DNA from: Capsaspora owczarzaki ATCC 30864 | Lineage: Eukaryota > Opisthokonta > Filasterea | Direction of reading: 5' to 3' | NCBI RefSeq assembly: GCF_000151315.2 | Contig: NW_011887294.1 | Coordinates: forward strand, 1,942,460-2,006,459 | DNA length: 64,000 nucleotides | Shown here: piece after piece, positions 42,705 through 53,440 of the stretch | How the letters are laid out: every line of letters begins with the position of its first letter | Numbering within the stretch: position 1 is the stretch's first letter | Notes under the pieces: generated by a model | Seen by the model: the letters and a program-made list of their open reading frames with translations, nothing else | What the model was told of the DNA's origin: nothing | Databases searched by the model: none | Translations under genes and position numbers: made by a program

Positions 42705-45687
42705 TCACCGTGTCAAGTGCATTCGGCGCTTCACTTCACTCAACATCATGGAAATCTCTTTGCCCGCGTTGCCCATAATGTCTGCGTTTTCCTGAGCGCG
42801 TCGAACAAGGTACGGCACGACTTCACGAACGGGCCCGTAAGGTACATACTTGAGAGCACGGTAGCCATGCTGCAAGAAGGCAGAATTTGGAGGGCAAGTG
42901 AGCAGCGGCCGACAAAACAAAGAAACAAACAGCAAAGGGAAAATCGAAGAGGACATACCAAGCCAAGCGTAAATGTCAGGTGATCGGCCATGCCGAGAAG
43001 CTGTCCAAACATGACAGCAGGGTTGTTGGGAGCAATACCAAGCCTGACAGCAGGATTGATCCAAGTGAGAACAGCTAGATTAGAAACAACAAAAATTGCG
43101 CACAGAAAACTCACTTGCTCATCAGCTCTGTTGTTTGTTGAATCGAATACTGATTATGAGTGGCAACCATTACGTTGGCACGGTGAATGTTTTGAAGCAC
43201 CTGAAAGGAGGGCAAGAGAACAAAGAGTGAGTTCGACCCATTCTGAATCAATTAGCCAACGGGTCAATGGAAACCATACCTGCTCGATGCAAAAGTTGTA
43301 ATTGTCATGTGTCTGCTCAATTGTATCGAGAATTGGCGACGGATAGCCCTTTTCAAGGGCACGGCGTCGCTCAAGCACCATGTAGGCACCGCGCACAAGC
43401 TTGCCACCAAAGTAGTACTCTGGAGAATGGACAAGAGAACAAAAACGAGCAGATCAGCGCATGCAAACGACCGTGCTGTTTCTCATCAGACCTGTTCACA
43501 CTCTTATTAGAACGTACGGCCGCGACGAGCTCGCTCCAGGTCGTAAAGCAAGTTGCCTCGAGAATATTTGAGGTAGCACTGATACGTGTTGTAAACGACG
43601 GGGAATTCGCGGTTGTACAGGCGCTGCATTTGGATGGCAAAGTGATCAATGCAGGGCTGGAGGTAGGACTGCTCGGCGTCCACGAGCAGACGCACGCGCT
43701 TCTCGGCAGCATATCCGCACAACGTGCGAAGACGTTTGACCATCGAGTCGGCGAGGCCCGTTTCTTCCTCGGACAGGAGAGGGAGCCGACCCATGCTGCG
43801 TAGCACATGAATCGAGAGTGTCAGAAACGAAGATTCACACGACACCATTATTTTTTGTTCTCTTTCGCTTTTTCGCATCAGAAACTCACCGAGTCAACGC
43901 CGACATGTTGTAGCCAGAACGTTCAAAGAACTTGCGGGTGAGCCTGACAAGTGAAAGGAAACGTGAGCAACCCAATAGAACACTATCATCCCTCTTCGCA
44001 TCCAAAATCAACATACAGATCTTCGAGCTGCAAAGCAGACGTCCACTCGACATAGTCGATATCGCCACTATTGTCCGTGTCGAAGCGCGTGAAAAGCTTG
44101 GTGATTTCGGCGTCCGTCATGTTGACTCCCATCTTGACCAGGCCGCTGTGGAACATGTCGTACGTGAGCGTGCCAGTTGGTGTCTTGGTGAGAAAATGGA
44201 CGTGCCACATGTCGCGGATGGCGAGAAGAATGACGGAAATGCTTTGCAGCAAGCTGGGCTTGCCAAGGGCTGTACCAACAAACAAGGCCAATGGCGAAGA
44301 AAAGGGTGTGTTAGAACCAACACGCTTTGTCTCTCTCAATCGTCTTCAACCGCAACCACCGCACATGGAAAAACCCCATACCTGTAAGCTTGATGGCCAA
44401 CACACCGTCGGGTTGGAGCGCGGCAGTGTCGATGCATTGCATCATGGTTTGCATGTTGCGATCGCACTCGAGCTCGCCTGCATAATCGTAGGTACGGGCG
44501 CTCGTGACACCCTCGCGTTCGGCATTACGGATTTCAGCACCATGCTGGACGGCCGTCTCGTCGACGTCGTTCTCGGCGGCGTAATCGAGAATCGAACCAA
44601 TACCTGCAGCACGGAGTTTTCGAATGACGGGCTGAATGTCCTCCGCGCTCACGCCTGCGCAGAAGTGTCGGAAAAAGGTGTGCTTGACCACCGCCATAGT
44701 CAGGGTTTCGCCAAAGACGCGCTTGGACAAGTTGAGCAGCTTTTCGGCGTTTGCAACGATGGGCCGAATCCCGCAAACGCGGAAGATGATGGCGCCCAGC
44801 AGCAGCTCGGAGGTTGACTTGAGCATGTATGCCGCGGTAGGGTCGTTAAAGTTGAGTTGCAACGGTGCTGCCGAGGCTGCAGCCGTCGCGCCATTCGCAT
44901 GGTGGTGAGTAGCAGCAGCAGCAGCAGCAGCAGAGGTAGAGTCGGTCGAGACGGAGGTGGCTTCGTGATGAGCATGAGGTGCGGGATGCTCGACAATGGT
45001 ATCAGCAGACATGGCGGCCTGCTGTTCAACAGCCTTGACACTGGCGCTGAGGGGTGTCCACGAGGTCGCGGTCAAATCGGGCGACGCAGTTGCAGTCAGC
45101 GGAACGTCGTCCGTGCCTGGTCGTACTCCAGGTGCAGGTGCAGGTGCAGACCCACCGTCCGCCGAGCCCATGATGATGGTTGATGTGACGTGCGATGCAG
45201 AAGAAGTCGCATCCGCAGAAGCAGCGGAAGAAGAAGACGAGGAGGACGACGACGAGGAGGAAGCGGTCGAAGCTGGGTCTTCCATGGTCGCAGCAGCGTT
45301 CGACGACGAACCCGCATCAGCAGCAGCAGCAGAAGCAGACAATGCGCTGTGCAGCAGACGCCGCGGTGGTGCGACCAGCAAGTCCGCGTGCAGCCCGAGC
45401 AGCGTGTCTGTTGACAGAGGACGACGACGCGGGAGAGCCATCCGCCTCGTTGAGGAGGGAGCCGAGGGAGAAGGGCAAGCGTGGTGGCGGTTCGGTGGCG
45501 CCACTGTGGCCAGGCCGTGACGACGCGTCTCCGTGGCCGCGCACCCCGCTGCGACCGCCAGACCAAGTGCGTAGAGCGTCTGTGTGGACGTAGCATGCGC
45601 TGGCATCGCACCGGAGCGCAGGCGCCCAGATGCAAGCGCAGACGACGTCGTCCGCATCGCAGTCCGCGCCGTGATCACGGTTTGCAT
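42705..45687 (-). CDS. PRODH: Proline dehydrogenase with inserted EF-hand, mitochondrial
   Basis: Eight exons (45687-44382, 44269-44017, 43943-43890, 43795-43518, 43419-43280, 43200-43115, 43043-42959, 42869-42705) give 788 residues with all phases consistent. It oxidises proline to pyrroline-5-carboxylate using FAD at the inner mitochondrial membrane. Barrel motifs are clear: VRLLVDAEQSYLQP, YNTYQCYL, GGKLVRGAYM, MVATHNQYS, FGQLLGMADHL and KYVPYGPV. Between barrel parts, residues 499-510 form a canonical EF-hand loop (DTDNSGDIDYVE). The first 270 or so residues are low-complexity (poly-Ser, poly-Ala, His-rich), much longer than a targeting peptide. The start ATG at 45687 gives a basic, hydroxylated leader (MQTVITARTAMRTT), suitable for mitochondrial import. 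Confidence 0.94.
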
Positions 45688-45735
45688 GTCAAAAAATGAA
45701 AAAAAAAAACCTACTAAAAACTGAAAGACTGGGCT

Positions 45736-45771
<36 letters not shown>

Positions 45772-46476
45772 CTGCTTTGGTTTGTTTGTGGGTTTGAGTT
45801 TGGCATTGTCGGTCACAGATGGAGCAGCTCTAGTTGAGGTTCCTTCGCTTTGAATGAGCATCAAAAAAAGGGGGGGGGGGAAGCGTAGGCGCACCAGAGT
45901 GAGGCAAAATCAACATGACTCGAGTCGGCACAAATCGACAAAAACCACAATGATGCTTGTCATGAGATTTCAAGAGCTGGATGGGCTCGAACAAAAGAGA
46001 GTATAGGTTCATTAAGAGGTGTGACAACCAGATGCAATAGCTGGCGGAGCTTCAAGGAGCAGGACGGGGCAAGAGTTGCTGCAATCATCGGATGTTTCAG
46101 CGTTCATAGGCATTTGCAGTTGCTCGCGCTTCAAGTCTTGAACGACCCGAATCCAGACATTTGGACGCCTCGAACATGAAGAAGAAGAAAACGACCAACT
46201 GGACAGCAGTCATCACAGAAGCGGACCGAGAGGAATTTTGAATTCCGATTTGGAGCGAAATTTGCGTTGTCGTTCTCAGTGCAGTCAGCAGAATTCCAAC
46301 AGTCTTCGAGGACAAATGTCATGGATGAATCATTGGCACGACGAAGACGATGCAAAGAGCGCTGACTTTGACCAAAGTGTCACTTTGACATGAAATCGCG
46401 AAATGAAAGGCGCTCGTCAATTTGACTGGTTGCTCGATCACCATTAGATAGGTTTCAAAGCGCAGGAAGACGATTC
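45688..46476. other. PRODH upstream region
   Basis: About 790 bp lies between PRODH and the PIGH stop, both on the minus strand. It contains a poly-A run of over 30 bases (about 45738-45769) near the PRODH start and a G run near 45871. No gene is seen. Confidence 0.5.
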
Positions 46477-47377
46477 CTATGTGAGTTCGCACCACTTCCG
46501 GAGCGCTTTGGCGATGGGACGCAATTCCGCCAAGCGAGGATGGAGATGCTGCGTGTCACCCGAAGAACACAAACAAAATAAACGCAAGTGTCAAGAACAC
46601 ACATGAGATGCACAGCTCAATTAGTTCATATGTGGTGGCACAGCATCTGGGAGCGGGGACACACATTTCCCCGACTTTCTCCAAAAGTCGCACAAAACTC
46701 ACGCGAAACACTGGCACGACGCGCTCCACCGATCCACTCGCGGCATCGTGCGTAGATGCCAGAACCACAAGCACGGATATCACTCTGTGCATTGTGATGA
46801 CTTCGTTGATCACAACATCCCGAACTTGCGCGGCGTCCAAAAAGGTTGTGGTGCTGCGTCGCCGCAGGCCCTTGACCACAGTCAGCTCAATCCCAAGCCC
46901 TGGGACAACGGTAATGGTCTCTGTGCAGGTCGACACGAGCAGTTCGCAGATGGAAAGTGAGGTGAGAAATCGCACAACTCAAAGCACCAATCTTGGGATG
47001 TACATGTCAAACCCACCTTGATGCACGGTCGTCGATGCCAACCAAAAGATCACAGCCCATGCCATGACCGCCATAGCGAGTAGACCACACCACCACAGAC
47101 TGGCTGGCGGACGGCCGGTTGCCAACAAGCCAAACGCGATTGCAGAAGTTCGCGCTGGATCCATCGCAGCCAGCACGACGCTTGCCACTGTCAAACCCAT
47201 CGCAATGACTAGGAGTAGAGACGGCCTTGTCCGATTCCGAGCACTGGCGCGCGACACTGTGACTTGGCGGATGGCATTGATCGGCCGGGCTCGACGGCTT
47301 CCTGAGGATTGCAGAAGAGCACTGCTCCGAAGCCGGGTCGCAACACCGCCTTGCGTGTCTTGCAGTGTCGGGTTCAT
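46477..47377 (-). CDS. PIGH: PIGH, GPI-GlcNAc transferase subunit H
   Basis: Three exons (47377-47017, 46920-46703, 46548-46477) join in phase to 216 residues. Exon 1 supplies two hydrophobic segments (LLLVIAMGLTVASVVLAA and LLAMAVMAWAVIFWLAS), as in PIGH. Exon 2 begins at ETITVVPGLGIELTV, aligning with human ETLLIIDSLGIQM, and continues with TTFLDAAQVRDVVINEVI (human TTFIEMGKVKDIVINEAI) and VVPVFR. The short last exon has PRLAELRPI (compare PRLDCLIEI). PIGH is part of the ER complex that starts GPI-anchor synthesis by adding GlcNAc to phosphatidylinositol. The acceptor at 46921 was chosen because it alone restores the family sequence; the frame upstream of it is open but does not match. Confidence 0.85.
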
Positions 47378-48358
47378 GTCATCTTGCACTGCCACTGGTG
47401 CTTGGATGTGCACCTCGATCGGCACGCCGTCCACGCTCTCGACGGTGATTCCCGCCAGTTTTCCAATCGTTCAGCTTTTTTGGACTGATTCAGCTGTCCA
47501 TCCGAATCGAGAAGTCAGCAATCCAATGAAATAGATCGTGTTTCATGACGAGCAATACAGTAGTAATCAATGTCGAGGTCATCCAATGCGCAGAAAGTGA
47601 TCCACTGCTCTGAAAGTGATCCAGCACCCCATCCGTCACGCGCGCAACCATCTTGATACAGTACATTGCTGAAATTGACTTCAAGCACCACCAGCCTTTC
47701 ATTTCATTCAATGTCAGTCTTGTTTCAGTTCTGTAACGTGAAGTCACTTTGTTTCTATTGAGTATTGCATTGGTGTTTTTTTTTTTTTTTTTTTTTTTTT
47801 TTTTGGTTTTCCAGCGGTTTTTCTCGCCTTTCGCTTCGTTGCCACTTTCGCGCTCGTCTCCCTTTTCACTTTGCACTCCACCACTACCATCATCACCTCA
47901 TTCCAGCTTCCATCCACAAACACCAAACCCCCCACCCCCGCTTCTCTACCTCGCAAACCAAGCTGACTCTTCCCGTCCATCTTTTTTTTTTTTTTTTTTT
48001 TTTGAAGTTGTGAGCTCCACCATTCACTCACAGAACCCCCTACCCCCCTTCCCAACTCAATCGATTCTACACACACACTGCGTCAACATCCATCTGCCAT
48101 CACTTTCTCGTTGCTGTCGTCGTGCTGCGCTTCCTGAAACTGCTTCTTTCCGTTTCAATGTTGTTGCCACTGACTTTTTTTTTTTTTTTCTTTTTGTACG
48201 ATTGTCAGAGTCACAGGCAAATCAAGCAGAGCGTCCACAAACAACAAGTTCATCCTCATCAGACAAGCCAACATCCAAGCAATAAACAAAAAGAGCTCAA
48301 CTCCAAGAACATCACAGAAAGAGTTGCTTTGAAGAGCAAACTGAAAACCCAAACAACG
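47378..48358. promoter_or_regulatory. Divergent intergenic region, PIGH / STE20 kinase
   Basis: Nearly 1 kb lies between outward-facing starts, with three poly-T runs on the kinase strand (about 47778-47804, 47980-48003, 48176-48190). These lie in the likely 5' UTR or a 5' intron of the kinase. No exon is identified. Confidence 0.5.
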
Positions 48359-50308
48359 ATGGCTGCTCAACCGAACTTTGCGTTTGAGCACTGCGAAATC
48401 ATCAGTCAGCTCGGCGAGGGAGCGTTTGGTGCAGTGTACCGTGGCCGTAACCGACTCACCGGCGAGACGGTGGCCTTGAAGGAGGTGCTCCTGGAGAACG
48501 ATGACGCCAACATTGCCGACCTCGAGCGTGAGATTATGGTGCTGCAGAGCTGCCGGCATCCCAACATTGTTGCCTACCTCGGCAGCTACCTCTCGGACGA
48601 TTCGCTCTGGATTGCCATGGAGTTTTGCGGCGGCGGTGCATGTGCAGACATTATCGAGACGCTGGAGGAGCCGTTCAACGAGGACCAAATAGCCTACGTG
48701 TGCCAAGAGACACTCAAAGGGTTGCAGTATCTCCACTCGAGCAAGAAAATCCACCGCGACATCAAAGGCGGCAATGTTCTCCTCAACGACCGCGCAGAAG
48801 TCAAGCTGGCCGATTTCGGCATTTCTGCTCAATTGACACAGACCATGTCCAAGAAGAATTCTTTCGTCGGCACTCCTTACTGGATGGTGCGTGTTACCAG
48901 AGTTGGCTGGGGGAAAAAGTGTTGTTCATGTTCGCGGTAACGGGGGAGGGGGGAAAGGGACACATCAAACTTGTCTTCTTGGAATTGCCCCTTTTGCTCA
49001 ACTGCGTTTCTTTGTCGTCCTCCCATCTCACTCACCTGAACTTCAGGCTCCCGAAATCGTCGAGGGCGTGCCGTATGACGCTCGATGCGACGTGTGGTCC
49101 CTCGGCATCACCGCTATCGAACTCGCAGAGATGGCGCCGCCGCTCAACAGCATCCACCCCATGCGAGCGCTTTTTGTCATTCCGATGCAGCCGCCGCCAA
49201 AGCTGCAAGAGCCTGGCTCCTATTCTGACGATTTCCACGACTTTCTGGCCAAGTGCTTGGTGAAGGACCCCCGCAATCGACCGACCACCGATCAGATGTT
49301 GACGCATCCCTTCATTGTTGGCAAGGGCAAGGCACCGCGGACTGGCACTGTCCTGATTGAGCTTCTCGACCGCGCAAAACTCGTGTCGAGCGAGCAACTC
49401 GAAAAGCGAAAGTCAGAGAAGGCCAGCGACTCGCGCAACAGCAGCAACAGCAGCCAGCCAGGCCAGCAGGCTGTCGACCTGTCCGAATCCGAAGACGAGG
49501 AGGCAGAGCCCATTAGTTTTGGCACAATCAAGTCTGGCGAATTTTCCAAGTACCGGCAGCAGATGGCCACCTTGCGGAACGCGACGCTCAAGAAGACAAA
49601 GAATGCCGATTGGCACGAGGTAAAAAATGGTTGTCTGCGCTCTCTTTTGTCTTTTGTTGTGGTTGGTTTGCAGGAATAGGGGCGAAGAATATCTCACTTT
49701 GTGCTGTTTTTCACTTATCTTGCAGCGACGCGCAAGCGAACCTGCCGTGGCGTACAGCAAGAGCGAGGATAGCCCGAATGGCTCTGACGACGCGCAGTTC
49801 TCCTGGGGCACCGCCAACCGCAAGATGGATACCAGCACTTCGTTGCTAGAAGAGCGAACAAAGTTCCTTCCGCTATGGGCACGCGAAAAAGCTCGTGAGG
49901 AGGCAGCGTTGCGGGCTCAAGAAGCAGATAAAGCATCAACGTGGTACGCATTTTTTTGTTGTTTTTTTGCCACCAACTTGGTGGTTGGGGAATTGAGCTG
50001 ATCGAGCGTGCTTGGTGCTCACCGTTTTGTAATGCTGTTTGCCTGCTGGTTGGTTGCACATCAGGGACAAGCGAGAATCCAAGCTGTCCAACTCGAGCAG
50101 CAGCAGCAACAGCAGCAGAAGCAGCCGTAACAGCACAAGCAGCAGCAGCACTGCTGACTTTGGCGAGTCAGATGACGAGCGTCCGCCACCGCCAGCCAAG
50201 AATGGCGATGGCGATTCAGACTCTTTCGACTCGGATGCCTTCAACTCGTCTGACGATGAAGCTGAATCCAACGGCACTGCTCCAAACTCGAAAGACACTG
50301 CTGTCTAA
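48359..50308 (+). CDS. STE20-family kinase, GCK/MST-like
   Basis: Four exons (48359-48886, 49047-49619, 49726-49943, 50065-50308) encode 520 residues. The kinase domain (about 10-265) is complete: GEGAFGAVYRG, VALKEV, HRDIKGGNVLL, DFGISAQLTQTM and the GCK-type GTPYWMAPE signature. SLGITAIELAE, HPMRALFVIP and FLAKCLVKDPRNRP place it with MST/Hippo and MAP4K kinases. Like MST1/2 it has an acidic SESEDEE segment after the kinase. However, I see no C-terminal SARAH dimerisation domain; instead there is an Arg/Glu coiled segment (LWAREKAREEAALRAQ) and a long Ser-rich, acidic tail encoded by CAG-like repeats. It could act in a stress or growth-control MAPK pathway. Assignment to a specific orthologue is left open. 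Confidence 0.9.
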
Positions 50309-50575
50309 CCCCTTCCCTCCCTCCCCAACTCTTTTTTTTATTTTGAAACCAATCTTCTTTGATGTACTTTGAGGCACGTTGTTGTTGTTGTTGGTCATGC
50401 GTTTCGACTTTTTTTCATTTCGTTCGTGTAGCTTGTTTTGGTGGTAATTTGTTGTTTTTCCTCTGCATTGTGTGGTTTTGCAACAAGATACATTATTTCT
50501 TTTTTTCATTTCGCTTCTGTCAAATCCATTCATCTGCGCGAGCGAGCGGATCGTAGCAGTCATCCTTTTTCCACC

Positions 50576-52654
50576 ATGTCGGCGGAACTGGGCGTCACTG
50601 TGCTTCTGCACCTCGTGCTGACGGTGGTGCAAGCCCGCCGCAGATTCAAAGTTGAAAACATCAAGTTTCAGGTGCGCTCCGAGGAAGGTGGAAGGGTAGT
50701 GCTGCGTCAAGAGGTCACTCATGGCGGGGACGTGACGATTTTGAAACGGTTTCAAAATTCGTTCCGTTTGCTTGCTTTCTCATCGACATTGACACCACTG
50801 CTCATCACGTTTGACAGACGCTGTTCGATTGCATTGATACTGTTCAAGATGTTTTGGAGCAGCGTACGTCTTGCTGTGGCGCGGTTGTTGCTTGCTGACG
50901 TGCTGCTGCTTTTTGCTCTGTCGGCGTTTCGGTTGGATTTCTCACGTCGCGCTCTCATCCAACCAAACCATCGCTGCATTTCTCGAATTAGTCGAACAAG
51001 TGCAAGCGGACATAGACTTTGAGGAAAAGCTGCCCAAGCGCACCCTCGACAACCTGCAGCTGTGCTTGCGTAAGTTCATCCTCGCCAAAAACATTCCTCA
51101 CACTCCAGTTCGCACTTTAAAGCATGTCGTTATCTCACTCTTCAACAATTGAATTACTGTTATCAGATGATATCGCATCGTTCTTGAATAAACGCGTGAC
51201 CAAGGGGCAGCGCGACCCTTCCAAGTTGATTTTGCCGCAAAAGTTTGCGTTTGGTATGACATGCCCCGAGCTATTCGCCGTTGGTTCATTCTGTTTTGTT
51301 TGTTCCAACGTCATGACTCTTTGTGTGCAACAGGTGATCACAATCAAATGATGGCAGAGGCTTGGATTGAGCGCTTGACGTCAGCCCTGAACAACTTGAC
51401 GACCGTGTTTGACATTCAGGAAAAGCTTGCCAAACTGACCGTGTCGAACAGCAGCAAGACTCTTCCCCTCCTCGCAAAAGTCTCAGGCAAAGAGAATTGC
51501 GAGGCGGTTGCCGGAGAAGCTCCAAACAGCCCCGTCATTTCTGCTTCGTGCTGGAGTCCTGCCGTGCTTGGCGCGACAGCAACGTTGACCAATTCTCAAG
51601 CACCTTCAAGCATGACAAATAATGTTGGATCTGTGGCTAATTCCAACAATTGTTGTAGCAGTTCTGAGCTGCTCTATGCAGCCCAGGCTTCTTCTCACAA
51701 CCAAAATTGTTCACCACCGCACAACTTTGCATCCGAGTATGCATCGTTGCAGCAATCACCCGTGCTGGCCTCGTGCTTGAGTATGACGGGCTTTGATCAA
51801 CGTTTAGCTGCCGCAGCGACCCAACAACAACAGTACATGCAGAGCGCCGCGTTTACTCGAGGCGATTTGCAGCCCTTCCTTTGCATTGGTACGCGCAATT
51901 AAGGTTGAAGCGGTCATGCTGATTTCCTCCCCCACTCACAAGTCTGCTTGCATGTGGTACAACCAGATGTCGAGTCTGTCATTTTGGATCGCTTTGACAT
52001 TTGCATTCAAATCAAGACTGACTGGCGCAAGTCGAGCGATGGCGAGCTAAAGGCTGACAAGGCCTGGTCCAGCATGAAGGACAAGTCTGTGAGTGCACGT
52101 CTATTGCATCAAGTTTCGAAGTCAGCTCGGATCAGTTGTTCTCACCATTTGCACGCCTTGCAAACAACAACACCAAAGATTTACACGGCAGAGACCAAGC
52201 GGGTTGCGCACGAAACTTTGCAGCGATGGCAAGCACGGACGCATCGTCTTGCTGGACGCCTCGATGATAATGTCTTGCTGCTAACCGAGCTGTTGCGGCG
52301 GTTTATGCTTTTGGACACTGGTACGATTGAAAGTCATACTTTGCCTTCTCTCGTGGCTCGATTCTAACTAAACCTCGAACCACAGTTCACGCAGTCGATC
52401 CCTCGCTCCAACCCCCACAAGTCGGCGCCATCCTTCCATGGAAGCCTCTGGCTCTCAAGCAGCTGCGGACGGCGGTTGTTGCGAAAATCGCACAAGCCAA
52501 AGCCCAGCTTCACTCGTTACAATCCGCACAAGCGCAGCAAGTCCGCGAACTATGCGAGGCGTCTAATGCGAACGCCCTGGAGCAACTTCAGCTCTTGGCG
52601 CCTCCGGAGCAGGATTCTGACGCGGAGGACGACAATCCCAACGATAACATTTGA
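50576..52654 (+). CDS. Multi-exon helical protein of unknown function
   Basis: I do not recognise this protein. Eight exons (50576-50671, 50818-50863, 50992-51069, 51167-51253, 51334-51888, 51943-52088, 52194-52320, 52386-52654) with GT-AG ends join in phase to 467 residues, which argues for a real gene. The start has a strong CCACCATG context. The first 150 residues are amphipathic helices (LHLVLTVVQARRRF, LFDCIDTVQDVLEQ, RLTSALNNLTTVFDIQEKLAKL), like a four-helix bundle. The middle (about 170-290) is Ser/Asn/Gln-rich and disordered. The C-terminal third has further helices with ETL-type and LLTELLRRFMLL stretches, ILPWKPLALKQLR, and an acidic end. The acceptor at 52194 is a choice between two adjacent AGs; only this one keeps the helical frame. 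Confidence 0.6.
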
Positions 52655-52942
52655 CTTTTGTGATGTACGAGTAGAGTAGATCGACACAGGTTGCTTTTGT
52701 TGTTGTTGTTGTGCCAGGCTAAAACACTTAATTTCCCACTCTTCATTTCTTCTTCATCTTCACACATTTCACCTCACCCCTTTTTTCTCGCCTTACTCCA
52801 AAAACACACACTTAAAAATCCAAAAAATAACCGTATCGTTGTTGTTGTTCTTCCTCTTTTAATTTTTTAATTGTTTTGAATTGATACCCCCTTTTTGCAC
52901 TCTCCCAACCCCACAACCCCACAACCCAAAACCCCAAAAACG
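52655..52942. other. Short intergenic region
   Basis: About 290 bp, C/T- and A-rich, between two plus-strand coding regions. It is probably the promoter and 5' UTR of the next exon. Confidence 0.5.
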
Positions 52943-53440
52943 ATGAGCACCGCGACTACAACCATCCACGCAGCAAACCCCGTCGGACGCGGTGGCAGCG
53001 AGCAGCAGCGACGCCACACAACGCGGCAAATGTCGCTGCCGGTTGATATTCCGATTCGCTCCACCTCTTCGTCCTCGACCTCGACAACGGCCGCCAAGAG
53101 CAGCGGCTCCCCAGGCTTGGTGCGCCGCAACGCCGACATGACGGCAGCGCACGCACTTCGATCACTCAGTATAAGTGGTCCGTCGTCCTCGTCCGCGTCC
53201 TCCTCGTCGGTGGCGTCGTCGGCGGCGTCATCAGTCGGTGTCGGCGTTTCAGCCAAAGCAGCAGCGCCAGCGTACAAGTCGTCCGCGCCAATCAACATTT
53301 CCATCCCGCACAGCATCAGCACCAATGCCGAGGCCATCCACGAAGCCATGTACACATTCATGCCGACCAGTCCAACCAGTCCCCGCCGTGGCAGCCTCCA
53401 GTACCAAGAGGTAATAGCGATGAAACGAGAAGTTTGCTAA
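52943..53440 (+). CDS. Ser-rich protein or alternative first exon
   Basis: The ATG at 52943 opens a Ser/Ala-rich frame. It contains poly-Ser tracts, a basic RRHTTRQMSLP segment and ends in SPTSPRRGSLQYQE. At 53411 comes GTAATAG, a plausible donor in phase 0; read through it, the frame stops at 53440 (165 residues). The exon has no family I recognise. Both this exon and the one at 55414-55827 end in phase 0, and the shared downstream exon at 56192 begins in phase 0. So this could be a distal alternative first exon of that gene (222 residues if joined), or a separate small gene. RRGS and TSPRR-type motifs suggest phosphorylation sites. Confidence 0.45.
   Translation: MSTATTTIHAANPVGRGGSEQQRRHTTRQMSLPVDIPIRSTSSSSTSTTAAKSSGSPGLVRRNADMTAAHALRSLSISGPSSSSASSSSVASSAASSVGVGVSAKAAAPAYKSSAPINISIPHSISTNAEAIHEAMYTFMPTSPTSPRRGSLQYQEVIAMKREVC

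Noticed and set aside
46921-47016. Open minus-strand reading directly upstream of PIGH exon 2 (VRFLTSLSIC...)
   Set aside because: Using it needs a 40-nt intron and breaks the match to PIGH; the acceptor at 46921 restores the family sequence.
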